Assembly: GCA_965203755.1 (NCBI GenBank)
Contig: OZ241910.1
Span: 992,001 to 1,056,000, forward strand
Length of the DNA: 64,000 nt
Origin: UBA6055 sp965203755
GTDB taxonomy: Bacteria; Chloroflexota; Anaerolineae; Aggregatilineales; Phototrophicaceae
Reading direction: 5' to 3'
Shown: positions 52,967 through 61,751 of the stretch, piece by piece
How positions within the stretch are numbered: position 1 is the first letter of the stretch
How the letters are laid out: each line of letters opens with the position of its first letter
Made by a program: the position numbers and the translations under genes
The notes under the pieces: model-generated
Databases searched by the model: none
Told to the model about the DNA's origin: nothing
Seen by the model: only the letters and a program-made list of their open reading frames with translations

Positions 52967-54010
52967 ATGCGAACAGTGGAATGGGATCAGGGCGCCGTCA
53001 AAATGATTGACCAGCGCAAACTGCCTTGGAAGCTGGAATTCGCGCGGCTCGAAACAGCCGAAGCCGTGGCAGAAAGCATCCGCAATATGACCGTGCGCGG
53101 CGCTCCGGCCATCGGCGCCGCCGCCGGCTTTGGCATGACTTTGGCAGCCCGGCAAAGCAAGGCCGCGACAGTGGATGAACTCCTGCGCGACCTAAAAGGA
53201 CATGCCAAACTGTTCAAGCAGGCGCGGCCGACGGCTGTCAACCTTGCCTGGGCCGTGGATAAGCTTTGGGCGATTGCGACCAGCGGCGAGTTCCATGCTG
53301 TGGATGACCTTCGCGATGTTCTGCTCAAGGCAGCGCAGCGCATCGCCGACGATGACGTCGCCATAAACAGCCGCATGGGCGCGCGGGGCGCAGCGCTGGT
53401 CAAGGACGGCGCGACCATCCTGCATCATTGCAATACCGGCGCCCTGGCAACGGTTGATTATGGCACGGCATTGGGTGTAGTGCGAGCAGCGTTCGAGCAA
53501 GGCAAAAACATTCACGTTTTGCTGGACGAAACCCGTCCCCGCCTGCAAGGGGCGCGGCTAAGCGCCTGGGAAATGGAACAGCTTGGCATCAGCTATGATA
53601 TTATTCCCGACACCGCCGCCGGCTATTATATGAGCCAGGGAGAAGTGGATATCATCCTCGTCGGCGCTGACCGCATCGCTGCCAATGGCGACTTCGCCAA
53701 CAAAATCGGCACCTATCAACTGGCGATTATGGCGCAGGCGCACAACATTCCATTTTATACCGTCGCCCCTGTTTCCACGATTGACTTGGCTTTGGACCGC
53801 GGCGCCGAAATCCCGATTGAACAGCGCGATCCGTCTGAAGTGACCACACCGTATGGCAATCCGATTGTGCCGAAAAACTTTCATGCCCGCAACCCGGCTT
53901 TTGATGTCACACCGCACCGGTATCTTAGCGGGATTGTGACCGAAAATGGCATTGTTCGGCCGCCATTCAGGGACAGCCTGGCGCAGGTTGTTTCTGGCCG
54001 GCAGGTTTGA
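52967..54010 (+). CDS. mtnA: S-methyl-5-thioribose-1-phosphate isomerase
   Basis: A 347-residue isomerase of the methionine salvage pathway. It converts methylthioribose-1-phosphate from methylthioadenosine to the ribulose form. The family signature RGAPAIGAAAGFG (about 44-56), the catalytic cysteine segment HHCNTGALAT and the catalytic Asp in VGADRIAANGD are present. The ATG at 52967 starts four bases after the DsbA-like stop. The open frame runs further upstream in another gene's frame and is not used. The length is typical. The ahcY gene downstream also acts in SAM-by-product recycling. Confidence 0.95.
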   Translation: MRTVEWDQGAVKMIDQRKLPWKLEFARLETAEAVAESIRNMTVRGAPAIGAAAGFGMTLAARQSKAATVDELLRDLKGHAKLFKQARPTAVNLAWAVDKLWAIATSGEFHAVDDLRDVLLKAAQRIADDDVAINSRMGARGAALVKDGATILHHCNTGALATVDYGTALGVVRAAFEQGKNIHVLLDETRPRLQGARLSAWEMEQLGISYDIIPDTAAGYYMSQGEVDIILVGADRIAANGDFANKIGTYQLAIMAQAHNIPFYTVAPVSTIDLALDRGAEIPIEQRDPSEVTTPYGNPIVPKNFHARNPAFDVTPHRYLSGIVTENGIVRPPFRDSLAQVVSGRQV

Positions 54011-54035
54011 GCCTGGCGACAGATTGCAGAGAATA

Positions 54036-54044
54036 TGCTATAAT
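54036..54044 (+). promoter_or_regulatory. Extended -10 promoter of ahcY
   Basis: TGCTATAAT, an extended -10, 41 bases before the start codon. A CAGGAGCC ribosome site follows. No riboswitch-like structure fits in the short leader. Confidence 0.6.
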
Positions 54045-54084
54045 TCGAACATTCATGCCTTACAGTGACTTTTCAGGAGCCTAA

Positions 54085-55347
54085 ATGGCAATCGCACATG
54101 ACATAACAGACATCGAGCTAGCCACCGGGGGGCGTTATCGCATCGAGTGGGCCGGTCAGGAAATGCCGGTACTCAAGCAAATCCGTGAACGTTTTGAAAA
54201 GGAAAAGCCACTCGCCGGCGTCCGCATCTCGGCATGTCTGCATGTCACCACCGAAACCGCCAACCTAATGCAGACTTTGCATGCCGGCGGCGCCGATGTT
54301 GTCCTGACCGCCTCTAATCCCTTGTCAACACAGGACGATGTCGCCGCCTCGCTGGTTGCCCACAACGAGATTCCAGTGTATGCCATCAAAGGCGAAGACA
54401 GCGAGACCTACTATAAACACATTCATGCTGCGCTTGACCACAAACCCCACATCACCATGGATGACGGCGCCGATCTCGTCGGCACGGTACATAAGGTTCG
54501 CCGTGAAGCGCTGGCAGAGATTATCGGCGGCACTGAAGAAACCACGACCGGCATCATTCGTCTCCGCGCCATGGCAAACGATGGGGCTCTGGAATTCCCG
54601 GTGATGGCGGTGAACGACAGCAATACCAAGCATCTTTTTGACAACCGTTATGGGACCGGACAAAGCACATTGGATGGCATCATCCGCGCTACAAACATCC
54701 TGCTGGCAGGACGAGTTCTCGTCGTCGCCGGCTATGGCTGGTGCGGTCGCGGCATTGCGATGCGGGCCGCCGGTTTGGGCGCTAACGTCATCGTGACCGA
54801 AGTCAACCCCTTGCGCGCCCTGGAAGCGGTGATGGATGGCTATCGCGTTATGCCGATGGCTGAAGCCGCCAAAATCGGTGAGATTTTTGTTACTGCCACC
54901 GGCGATATCAATGTGATTGACAGGCAGCATTTTGAAGTGATGAAAGACGGCGCGATTGTCTGCAATTCGGGGCACTTTAATGTCGAAATCAACCTGCAAG
55001 GACTTGCTGAAATAGCGGCCGGCAAACCCAATCTGGTACGTCCATTTGTGGAAGAATACCGACTTGGGAAACGTTCCATTTATGTCCTGGGCGAAGGCCG
55101 CCTGATCAACCTGGCTGCCGCCGAAGGACATCCGGCATCAGTCATGGATATGAGCTTCGCCAATCAAGCGCTGGCCGCCGAATATATGCTCGCTCACAGA
55201 GCCGATTTACTGGCACAGGTCTATACCCTGCCGGTTGATGTGGATATGGAAATCGCCCGCTTGAAACTCGCTGCCATGGGCGTCGATATTGACCGGCTGA
55301 CGGCTCAACAGGAAGCCTATCTCAATCAATGGCGGGACGGGACCTGA
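54085..55347 (+). CDS. ahcY: Adenosylhomocysteinase
   Basis: A 420-residue NAD-dependent enzyme that splits S-adenosylhomocysteine to homocysteine and adenosine, clearing the inhibitor left by methyltransferases. Present are the substrate region SACLHVTTETANL, the TASNPLSTQDDVAA stretch, the NAD motif GYGWCGRG (216-223), and the C-terminal LAAAEGHPASVMDMSFANQ segment. The 420-residue length matches the shorter bacterial/archaeal form without the 40-residue insert. It has its own extended -10 promoter. Confidence 0.96.
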   Translation: MAIAHDITDIELATGGRYRIEWAGQEMPVLKQIRERFEKEKPLAGVRISACLHVTTETANLMQTLHAGGADVVLTASNPLSTQDDVAASLVAHNEIPVYAIKGEDSETYYKHIHAALDHKPHITMDDGADLVGTVHKVRREALAEIIGGTEETTTGIIRLRAMANDGALEFPVMAVNDSNTKHLFDNRYGTGQSTLDGIIRATNILLAGRVLVVAGYGWCGRGIAMRAAGLGANVIVTEVNPLRALEAVMDGYRVMPMAEAAKIGEIFVTATGDINVIDRQHFEVMKDGAIVCNSGHFNVEINLQGLAEIAAGKPNLVRPFVEEYRLGKRSIYVLGEGRLINLAAAEGHPASVMDMSFANQALAAEYMLAHRADLLAQVYTLPVDVDMEIARLKLAAMGVDIDRLTAQQEAYLNQWRDGT

Positions 55348-55400
55348 TTCTCAATCGGAGAAGTGGCCGCGCCATAGTAGCCAATCATCCCTAATCATTG

Positions 55401-55406
55401 TATAAT
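55401..55406 (+). promoter_or_regulatory. -10 of the SH3b protein gene
   Basis: TATAAT 54 bases upstream of the start. The gene has a GGAGCGGGGG ribosome site. Confidence 0.5.
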
Positions 55407-55454
55407 TCCATTGAGGCTAATTTCAGTCAAACAAAGTAAGGGAGCGGGGGAAAA

Positions 55455-56612
55455 ATGACTTTCAAAAAACATTTAACTTTTTTGCTGATGGCGCTTGTCG
55501 TCTTGATGCTGGCTGGAATATCCTGGGCGCAGGGAGAGACGAGCGAAGCGGCTATTCCCACCGCCCGCGTTACTTTGGACCCAGGCGCGAATCTGCATCT
55601 GCGGCAGTATCCTTCGGTTCATGCCCAATCTTTGGGCTTGGCGCCATCGGGCGCCGATCTGATTGTGCTGGGGCGCCGGGGTCCGGCGGAGTACGCCGGC
55701 GAGCCGGTTGACCTAAGCGACATGAAGACCGACCCCGCCGAAGGCCTCGAACAGTATGCTGACCTCGAACCGGCCGACACCTGGTTATATGCTGCCTACC
55801 CGACGCCCGACGGCGGCCTCATCACCGCCTGGGTGGTTGCCTTGCATCTGCAAGTCCTTGATGCGACGGGTGAGAGACAGCGGCTGGCAAGCCTGGAAAA
55901 GGTGCTGCAAACCCAGCCCGGATCCGCCGTTGGCACTTCAATCACTTCACCCATGTCCACGCGGCGCGTGAACGTCCATATCTATAACCTGAATCCCGGC
56001 GTCCATCTCAATGTCCGCATCGCTAATCATGCCAGCAGCGAAATCCTTGGGCAGGTAACCGGCGGCGCTGTGCTGTCATTCCTAGGGGTTGATGAAAATG
56101 AGGAGTGGGTATTCATCCAATATCGGCCTTCGGAGAACGTCATCATCACCGGTTGGGTGAGCGCTCAATACGCCCAGTTGCAGCTTGATGGCAATCCGAT
56201 TGAAATTCAGACACTCAAAGCGCGCAATCCTGGGCTCGCAGCGACGTTGGACAGCGGAACACGCGGCAATATCATTAATGCTGGCGGTCAAGCTCCGCCG
56301 CCACCGACCAGGGATCCCTTCCTGGGGGCTGTCGCCGGTGAAGTCGCGCTGGATCCCGGCGCAAGCCTCCATCTGCGCGCCAGACCCAATGTCCAAGCCC
56401 TGTCCCTTGCTCTCATCCCGGCTGAAACGCGTTTGATTGTTGACGGCATTACCGAAAACGGTGAATGGTACCGGGCAATTTATCAAGAGGCTGAAGGCTG
56501 GGTTTCGGGACAATATATCACTTTGTCCTTCAACAACCGGCACATTGGATCAGAAGAGCTTGCCAGCGAATTGACGTTATTTGACAATTCAGGCAATCAA
56601 CTGCCAGAGTGA
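55455..56612 (+). CDS. Exported protein with three bacterial SH3 domains
   Basis: A 385-residue secreted protein. The signal peptide (LTFLLMALVVLMLAGISWA) ends near residue 26. Three SH3b-type domains follow: about 35-110 (LDPGANLHLRQYPS), 170-265 (NPGVHLNVRIANHASSEILG) and 285-370 (LDPGASLHLRARPN, ending EGWVSGQYI). The repeated PGxxLHLR and GWVSxQY motifs identify them. They bind cell-wall or peptide ligands in other proteins. No hydrolase domain is present, so it is probably a wall-associated binding protein. It has its own promoter and terminator. Confidence 0.85.
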   Translation: MTFKKHLTFLLMALVVLMLAGISWAQGETSEAAIPTARVTLDPGANLHLRQYPSVHAQSLGLAPSGADLIVLGRRGPAEYAGEPVDLSDMKTDPAEGLEQYADLEPADTWLYAAYPTPDGGLITAWVVALHLQVLDATGERQRLASLEKVLQTQPGSAVGTSITSPMSTRRVNVHIYNLNPGVHLNVRIANHASSEILGQVTGGAVLSFLGVDENEEWVFIQYRPSENVIITGWVSAQYAQLQLDGNPIEIQTLKARNPGLAATLDSGTRGNIINAGGQAPPPPTRDPFLGAVAGEVALDPGASLHLRARPNVQALSLALIPAETRLIVDGITENGEWYRAIYQEAEGWVSGQYITLSFNNRHIGSEELASELTLFDNSGNQLPE

Positions 56613-56659
56613 CGGTCGGCTCAATAAGGCTTGGCTATAATCAGAAATAACTACAGAAG

Positions 56660-56689
56660 TCCTGCTTGCTTGAGCGGGATTTTTGTTTT
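56660..56689 (+). terminator. Intrinsic terminator of the SH3b protein gene
   Basis: A 7-bp stem TCCTGCT/AGCGGGA (one G-T pair) with a 6-base loop is followed by TTTTTGTTTT, 47 bases after the stop. Confidence 0.85.
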
Positions 56690-56769
56690 CCAGCCGGTTG
56701 AATGACGGCAGGATGCCAGTAAAGCGCGGCAATCGCTGCCTTGAGTCTGGCAGGCGGGATGGTATTCGC

Positions 56770-56775
56770 TATAAT
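56770..56775 (+). promoter_or_regulatory. -10 of the polysaccharide cluster
   Basis: TATAAT 40 bases upstream of the TTG start of the first sugar-nucleotide gene. The genes that follow are tightly packed, so it probably drives the whole cluster. Confidence 0.5.
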
Positions 56776-56814
56776 GTCGCTGGAAAGTCATCATCATAAA
56801 CAGGATAAGGCATT

Positions 56815-57768
56815 TTGCGCGTTTTGATTACGGGAGCCAGTGGATTCGTCGGGCGGCACCTGGCAGCGCATATTCATAAAGTTCAGCCAAACGCGGCGGT
56901 GTATGGCACGACGCTTCTGCCTGATGAGACTGTCAGCCCGGCAATCACCGAAAGCCGCCAGGTTGATCTCAAGGATGATGAGCGGGTGCGGCAGCTGCTG
57001 GCTGGCTGTATGCCCGATGCCATCTATCATCTGGCGGCGCAGGCTTTCGTACCTCGCTCTTTTGAATCGCCGTGGGAAACGTTGGAAAACAACATTCGAT
57101 CTCAACTCAATATCATACAAGCCTGCCTGGCGCTGGATATTCAACCGCGCATTCTGATTATTAGCTCATCCGAGATTTATGGCGCGGTTGAGCCGAATCA
57201 GCTGCCGATGACCGAAGACACCGCCATACAGCCAGCTAATCCCTACAGTGTCAGCAAAGCGGCGCAGGATATGTTAGGCTTGCAATTTTATCTTAGCCAC
57301 CAGCTGCCTATCATGCGGGCCCGCCCTTTTAACCATATCGGCCCGGGACAGAGCATTCAATTTGTGGCGCCCGCCTTCGCTGCCCAAATCGCAAAAATTG
57401 AGGCCGCCGGACAAGAGCCGTTTATATATGTTGGCAACCTGCAAGCCAAGCGAGATTTCACCGATGTCCGCGATATTGTCCGCGCCTATCATCTCATTGT
57501 TGAAAAAGGGCGCCCGGGGCAAGCCTATAATGTGGCATCAGGCAAAGCCTACAGCATACGGCATTTATTGGATACCCTGCTTGGTTTGAGCGGCATCCCT
57601 ATCAAAATACGGGTCGATTCAGCCCGCCTGCGACCGGTTGATGTGCCAGAAATTCGCGGCGATTCCAGCAAACTGCGCCGCGATACCGGCTGGCGGCCCG
57701 CGTTGGCATTTGAAGATGCCTTGAAGGATGTGCTGTCAGACTGCCGCCAGCGCGTCATCAACAGCTAA
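56815..57768 (+). CDS. rmd: GDP-6-deoxy-4-keto-mannose reductase-type epimerase/dehydratase
   Basis: A 317-residue short-chain dehydrogenase. GASGFVG at residues 7-13 binds the dinucleotide; SSSEIYG and the YxxxK pair (PYSVSK) form the active site; RPFNHIGPGQ is typical of GDP-mannose-derived reductases. It begins with TTG. It precedes gmd by 13 bases, so together they would make GDP-D-rhamnose or a related 6-deoxyhexose from GDP-mannose. Plain sequence cannot separate a GDP-fucose synthase from RMD; the RPFNHIGPGQ motif and the lack of an epimerase domain favour RMD. Confidence 0.82.
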   Translation: MRVLITGASGFVGRHLAAHIHKVQPNAAVYGTTLLPDETVSPAITESRQVDLKDDERVRQLLAGCMPDAIYHLAAQAFVPRSFESPWETLENNIRSQLNIIQACLALDIQPRILIISSSEIYGAVEPNQLPMTEDTAIQPANPYSVSKAAQDMLGLQFYLSHQLPIMRARPFNHIGPGQSIQFVAPAFAAQIAKIEAAGQEPFIYVGNLQAKRDFTDVRDIVRAYHLIVEKGRPGQAYNVASGKAYSIRHLLDTLLGLSGIPIKIRVDSARLRPVDVPEIRGDSSKLRRDTGWRPALAFEDALKDVLSDCRQRVINS

Positions 57769-57781
57769 GGAGTCAAAATCT

Positions 57782-58762
57782 ATGGCAAAGAAAGCGCTGA
57801 TCACCGGGATCACCGGACAAGACGGTTCCTACCTTGCCGAATTTCTGTTAGGCAAAGGCTATGAGGTTTATGGCATAGTACGCCGCACCAGCACGGTGCG
57901 TTATGAACGCATTCATCACATCCAAAATCAACTTCATATTATCCAGGGAGACATGGGCGATCTATCCAGTTTGATTACAGCAGTAAGCTCGATTCAGCCT
58001 GATGAGGTTTATAACCTGGCGGCACAGAGCTTTGTCCCGACATCCTGGAACCAGCCTGTATTCACCGGTGATGTCACCGGCCTGGGCGTTACCCGCATTC
58101 TGGATGCCATTCGCACGGTGAATCCCGACATTCGCTATTATCAAGCATCCAGCAGCGAGATGTTCGGCAAGGTGCGGGAAGTCCCGCAAAAGGAGACAAC
58201 ACCCTTTTACCCGCGCAGTCCTTATGGTGTCGCCAAAGTCTATGGACACTGGATCACCGTGAACTACCGCGAAAGTTACAATATATATGCTTGCAGCGGC
58301 ATTCTCTTCAATCACGAGTCTCCCCGCCGCGGCATGGAATTCGTCACGCGGAAAGTCACCCATCACGCGGCAAAAATCAAACTCGAATTGGCAAATGAAA
58401 TTCGGATTGGCAATATCGATTCAAAGCGGGATTGGGGTTTTGCCGGTGATTATGCGCGTGCGATGTGGCTGATGCTGCAACAGGATGCGCCCGATGATTA
58501 TGTGATCGCCACCGGCAAAACGCATTCCGTCGAACGTTTGCTGGAGGTGGCTTTCGGTCATGTCGGTCTCAACTGGAAAGATTATGTGATTCAAGATTCG
58601 CGCTTCATGCGTCCCGCCGAAGTGGATTTGCTGATAGGCGATTCATCCAAAGCAAAGGACAAGCTGGGCTGGCAGCCCGAAGTCACATTTGAGGAACTCA
58701 TCGGCATGATGGTAGAAAGTGACCTCAAGAAACTCCGCGACAGCCCTGATTCGAGCATCTGA
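57782..58762 (+). CDS. gmd: GDP-mannose 4,6-dehydratase
   Basis: A 326-residue NADP-dependent dehydratase producing GDP-4-keto-6-deoxymannose. It shows GITGQDGSYLAEFLL (residues 8-22), the VRRTSTVRYERI substrate-binding stretch, SSSEMFG, the YGVAK pair and GRxx-type C-terminal RPAEVDLLIGDSSKAK. The ATG at 57782 follows AAGGAG. The stop codon overlaps the tatD start (TGATG at 58760-58764). With the upstream reductase it forms a two-step deoxy-sugar pathway for surface polymers. Confidence 0.95.
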   Translation: MAKKALITGITGQDGSYLAEFLLGKGYEVYGIVRRTSTVRYERIHHIQNQLHIIQGDMGDLSSLITAVSSIQPDEVYNLAAQSFVPTSWNQPVFTGDVTGLGVTRILDAIRTVNPDIRYYQASSSEMFGKVREVPQKETTPFYPRSPYGVAKVYGHWITVNYRESYNIYACSGILFNHESPRRGMEFVTRKVTHHAAKIKLELANEIRIGNIDSKRDWGFAGDYARAMWLMLQQDAPDDYVIATGKTHSVERLLEVAFGHVGLNWKDYVIQDSRFMRPAEVDLLIGDSSKAKDKLGWQPEVTFEELIGMMVESDLKKLRDSPDSSI

Positions 58763-59583
58763 TGCCCGCCATTTCATTGATTGATACACACTGCCATCTC
58801 AACTTCCACCAATACGATAAGGACCGCGAGGCGGTCATCCAGCGCGCCGCAGACAGCGGAGTGCGCCGCGTCATTGTCCCGGCGGTTGACCTCAAAAGCT
58901 GTCAGCAGGCTATTCGGCTAGCCGAATCTTATCGCGGAATCCACGCTGCCGTCGGCATCCACCCCAACAGCAGCCGCTATTTCAATGCGGCGGTTGCAGC
59001 GCGTATTCGGGAATGGGCAGCGCACAGGCAGACGGTCGCCATTGGTGAAATCGGGCTGGATTATTATTGGGACAAAAGCCCGAAACACATCCAGCGCCAG
59101 GCATTCGAGCAGCAGCTTGACCTGGCAGGCGAACTTGAATTGCCGGTCATCATCCACAACCGCGATGCGAACGAGGATGTACTGGCTGTACTGAAAGCCT
59201 GGATTTCGTCTTTGCCGGCCAGTCGCCGAAATCGCCCCGGTGCGCTGCATTCCTTTTCTGCTCCGTCCGCCGTGGCTGAACGCGCCCTGGCGCTTGGTTT
59301 TTATCTTGGATTTACCGGTCCGATTACCTTCAAAAAAGCCGAGCATCTTCGGACGCTGGTCAAAACTCTGCCGCGCGACCGACTCCTAATCGAAACCGAC
59401 AGCCCCTTCCTCGCGCCGCATCCTCATCGCGGAAAACGCAATGAGCCAGCCTACGTCGGATATGTAAATCAAAAGCTGGCTGAACTGCAAGGCATATCGG
59501 CGGCCGAGATGGCTGTGCACACGACTGCCAACGCCGAACATCTCTTTGCTCTGCCAGCCCAAAACATTGATGGAAAGCCATAA
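58762..59583 (+). CDS. tatD: TatD-family metal-dependent DNase
   Basis: A 273-residue TIM-barrel hydrolase. Metal-binding motifs are IDTHCHLNF at the start, the GEIGLDYYWD strand, the VIIHNRDANED stretch, and LIETDSPFLAPHP with the final Asp. The HSFSAP strand supplies another His. TatD proteins are 3'-5' exonucleases linked to DNA repair and quality control. It overlaps gmd by one base, so it is carried in the polysaccharide transcript without a clear functional link. Confidence 0.92.
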   Translation: MPAISLIDTHCHLNFHQYDKDREAVIQRAADSGVRRVIVPAVDLKSCQQAIRLAESYRGIHAAVGIHPNSSRYFNAAVAARIREWAAHRQTVAIGEIGLDYYWDKSPKHIQRQAFEQQLDLAGELELPVIIHNRDANEDVLAVLKAWISSLPASRRNRPGALHSFSAPSAVAERALALGFYLGFTGPITFKKAEHLRTLVKTLPRDRLLIETDSPFLAPHPHRGKRNEPAYVGYVNQKLAELQGISAAEMAVHTTANAEHLFALPAQNIDGKP

Positions 59584-59651
59584 TCCATTCTCTTGAATTG
59601 TGCGAAACATTGGTACACTCTCCTTCAGAATATGTGCAGAGGGATAAAGGC

Positions 59652-60605
59652 TTGATTGCCGTTTCGATCATCATTGTCAGTTGGAATGTGCGCGACCTGC
59701 TGGACAAATGCCTGGCAAGTCTCTGCAAGGCAGCGGCTGACCTGGCGCAAGCCCGGCAGGACAGCCCGCTGGTCGAAATCATCGTGGTCGATTCAGCCAG
59801 CGAGGATGACAGCCTTGGTATGGTGCGCGGGAAATACCCGCAGGTCACGCTTTTGCCACAAAAGGAAAATCTTGGTTTTACGCGCGGAAACAACATTGGC
59901 CTGGCTCATGCACAAGCGCCGTACTTCCTGCTGCTCAATCCCGATACCGAGCTTGGCGATGACGCGCTCTTTCAAATGCTTGACTATATGGATCAGCATC
60001 CGGATGTCGGCATCCTTGGGCCGCATACGCTTAATACAGATGGCAGCCATCAATCGACGCGCCGCCGTTTCCCGACCCTGATGACCGGCCTGTTTGAAAG
60101 CGCCTGGCTGTCGGCTTATGCCCCGGCTTCAGTCGAGGCGCATTACAAAATGTTCGATACCGACAGCCATGCCATCCTGGAAACCGATTGGGTGCAAGGT
60201 TCGGCGATGATGGCGCGGCGCGGACTTTATGCAGCCATCGGCGGGCTGGATGAGGGTTTTGTGATGTATTTTGAAGAGTTGGACTGGTGCAAACGCGCCA
60301 AATCAGCCGGCTGGAAAGTTGTCTATCATGGGCGGGCATTGATGACACATCATGGCGGCAAAAGCAGCGAACAGGCGGCTGCATTCAAACAGATTCAATT
60401 TCATACCAGCAAGCTGCGTTATTTCCGCAAACATCACGGATACAGCCACTATCTTATCTTGCGCGTGGTCATCTGGCTTCAATTTCTGTGGCAGCTGCTG
60501 CTGGAAGGCGGCAAGGGAGCTTTTGGTCACAAGCGCAAACTGCGATTTGAGCGCGTCAGGATTTACTGGCAGGTGCTTCGCAGTGGATTAAAGGCAAAGC
60601 TATGA
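59652..60605 (+). CDS. Family 2 glycosyltransferase
   Basis: A 317-residue GT2 enzyme. The GT-A fold begins with VSIIIVSWNVRDLLDKCLASL, followed by IIVVDSASEDDS and LLLNPDTE (the DxD-like metal site). ETDWVQGSAMMARR and DEGFVMYFEELDWCKRA form the acceptor region with a catalytic Asp/Glu, typical of rhamnosyltransferase-type WbbL enzymes. A C-terminal hydrophobic helix may associate with the membrane. The TTG at 59652 is preferred because GAGGGATAAAGG precedes it, although the frame also opens at a TTG at 59598. With the adjacent GDP-deoxysugar genes, rhamnosyl transfer is plausible. Confidence 0.88.
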   Translation: MIAVSIIIVSWNVRDLLDKCLASLCKAAADLAQARQDSPLVEIIVVDSASEDDSLGMVRGKYPQVTLLPQKENLGFTRGNNIGLAHAQAPYFLLLNPDTELGDDALFQMLDYMDQHPDVGILGPHTLNTDGSHQSTRRRFPTLMTGLFESAWLSAYAPASVEAHYKMFDTDSHAILETDWVQGSAMMARRGLYAAIGGLDEGFVMYFEELDWCKRAKSAGWKVVYHGRALMTHHGGKSSEQAAAFKQIQFHTSKLRYFRKHHGYSHYLILRVVIWLQFLWQLLLEGGKGAFGHKRKLRFERVRIYWQVLRSGLKAKL

Positions 60606-61729
60606 AAATCGGCTTGATTACGGGTGAATTTCCGCCGATGCCAGGCGGCGTTGGCAGATTCGCGCGGGTTCTGGCAGAAAGGATGCAGCGGCAGGGGCAT
60701 GAGGTGCATGTCCTTAGCCGCGCCGGATGCGAGAGTGACAGCTTGCCCATCAGTACCATTCGCAGTTGGGGTCTCGGCAGTTTTGTACCGATTCAAGCCT
60801 GGATGCAGAAGCACCGATTCGATGTCATCAATCTGCAATTCCAGACGGCCGCCTATGATATGTCGCCCTTTGTGCATTTTCTGCCTTCAATGATCGCCGT
60901 GCCTTTTGTCACCAGCTTCCATGATTTGCGCTTCCCCTATCTGTTTCCGAAAGCCGGTCGGCTGCGGGACTGGATTGTGATGCGCCTCGCACGCTGCTCG
61001 GACGGCATCATCACCACGAACCAAGAGGATGACCGGCGCTTGCAGACGCTGACGAATCGGACGGTGATTCCAATCGGCAGCGTCATCCTAAGCAGCTTGG
61101 GCGCTGATTATGACCGCTCTCAATGGCGGCGGCGAGTCGGCGCTGATGAGCAGACCTTTTTGCTGGGACATTTCGGTTTTGTCAAAGAGTTCAAGGGCAT
61201 CAACTATCTGATTGATGCCTTGGCGCGTCTGCGCCGAAGCGGGCATGACCTGCGTCTGGTATTTATTGGCGGCCGCAGCAATGCTGTTGATGGCGGCAAA
61301 GACGAGTCTTATTTGCGGCATCTGAATACGCGCATTCGGCGGCTCGGTTTGGAAAAGTTCGTTCATTGGACCGGCTTCCTGGCTGAAGACGAGGTCGCGG
61401 CTTGGCTGCGGGCGGTCGACCTGGTGACGCTGCCGTTTTTGGACGGCGCTTCTTACCGGCGCGGGAGCTTAATCGCGGCGATTCATAACGGCTGCGCGAT
61501 TATGACGACCCATGCCAAAATCCAGACCGATGCCTTCAGGCACGGGCATAACCTCTGGCTCATTCCAAGTCATTCGGCTGCGGAGATTGAGCGGGGGATT
61601 ATCCATTTGATGCCGCGTCCACATCAACTGAATGACCTGCGGCGGGGCGCATACGAACTGCGGCGGCGCTTTGATTGGGATGGGATCGCAGGCGACACCG
61701 CCGCATTTTTTGAGACATTGCTGCCTTGA
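60602..61729 (+). CDS. Family 4-type glycosyltransferase
   Basis: A 375-residue GT-B enzyme. The N-terminal loop GEFPPMPGGVGRFARVLAE fits the glycine-rich acceptor region. The C-terminal Rossmann domain contains FLLGHFGFVKEFKGINYLIDAL and GGRSNA, then a conserved FLAEDEVAAWLRAVDLVTLPF segment; the usual nucleotide-sugar ExxxxxxxE glutamates are only partly matched (RRGSLIAAIHNG). The ATG overlaps the upstream stop as ATGA, showing translational coupling with the GT2 gene. Acceptor and donor are not readable from sequence. Confidence 0.85.
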   Translation: MKIGLITGEFPPMPGGVGRFARVLAERMQRQGHEVHVLSRAGCESDSLPISTIRSWGLGSFVPIQAWMQKHRFDVINLQFQTAAYDMSPFVHFLPSMIAVPFVTSFHDLRFPYLFPKAGRLRDWIVMRLARCSDGIITTNQEDDRRLQTLTNRTVIPIGSVILSSLGADYDRSQWRRRVGADEQTFLLGHFGFVKEFKGINYLIDALARLRRSGHDLRLVFIGGRSNAVDGGKDESYLRHLNTRIRRLGLEKFVHWTGFLAEDEVAAWLRAVDLVTLPFLDGASYRRGSLIAAIHNGCAIMTTHAKIQTDAFRHGHNLWLIPSHSAAEIERGIIHLMPRPHQLNDLRRGAYELRRRFDWDGIAGDTAAFFETLLP

Positions 61730-61751
61730 CCGCTGCAAAAGGACGCGGCAA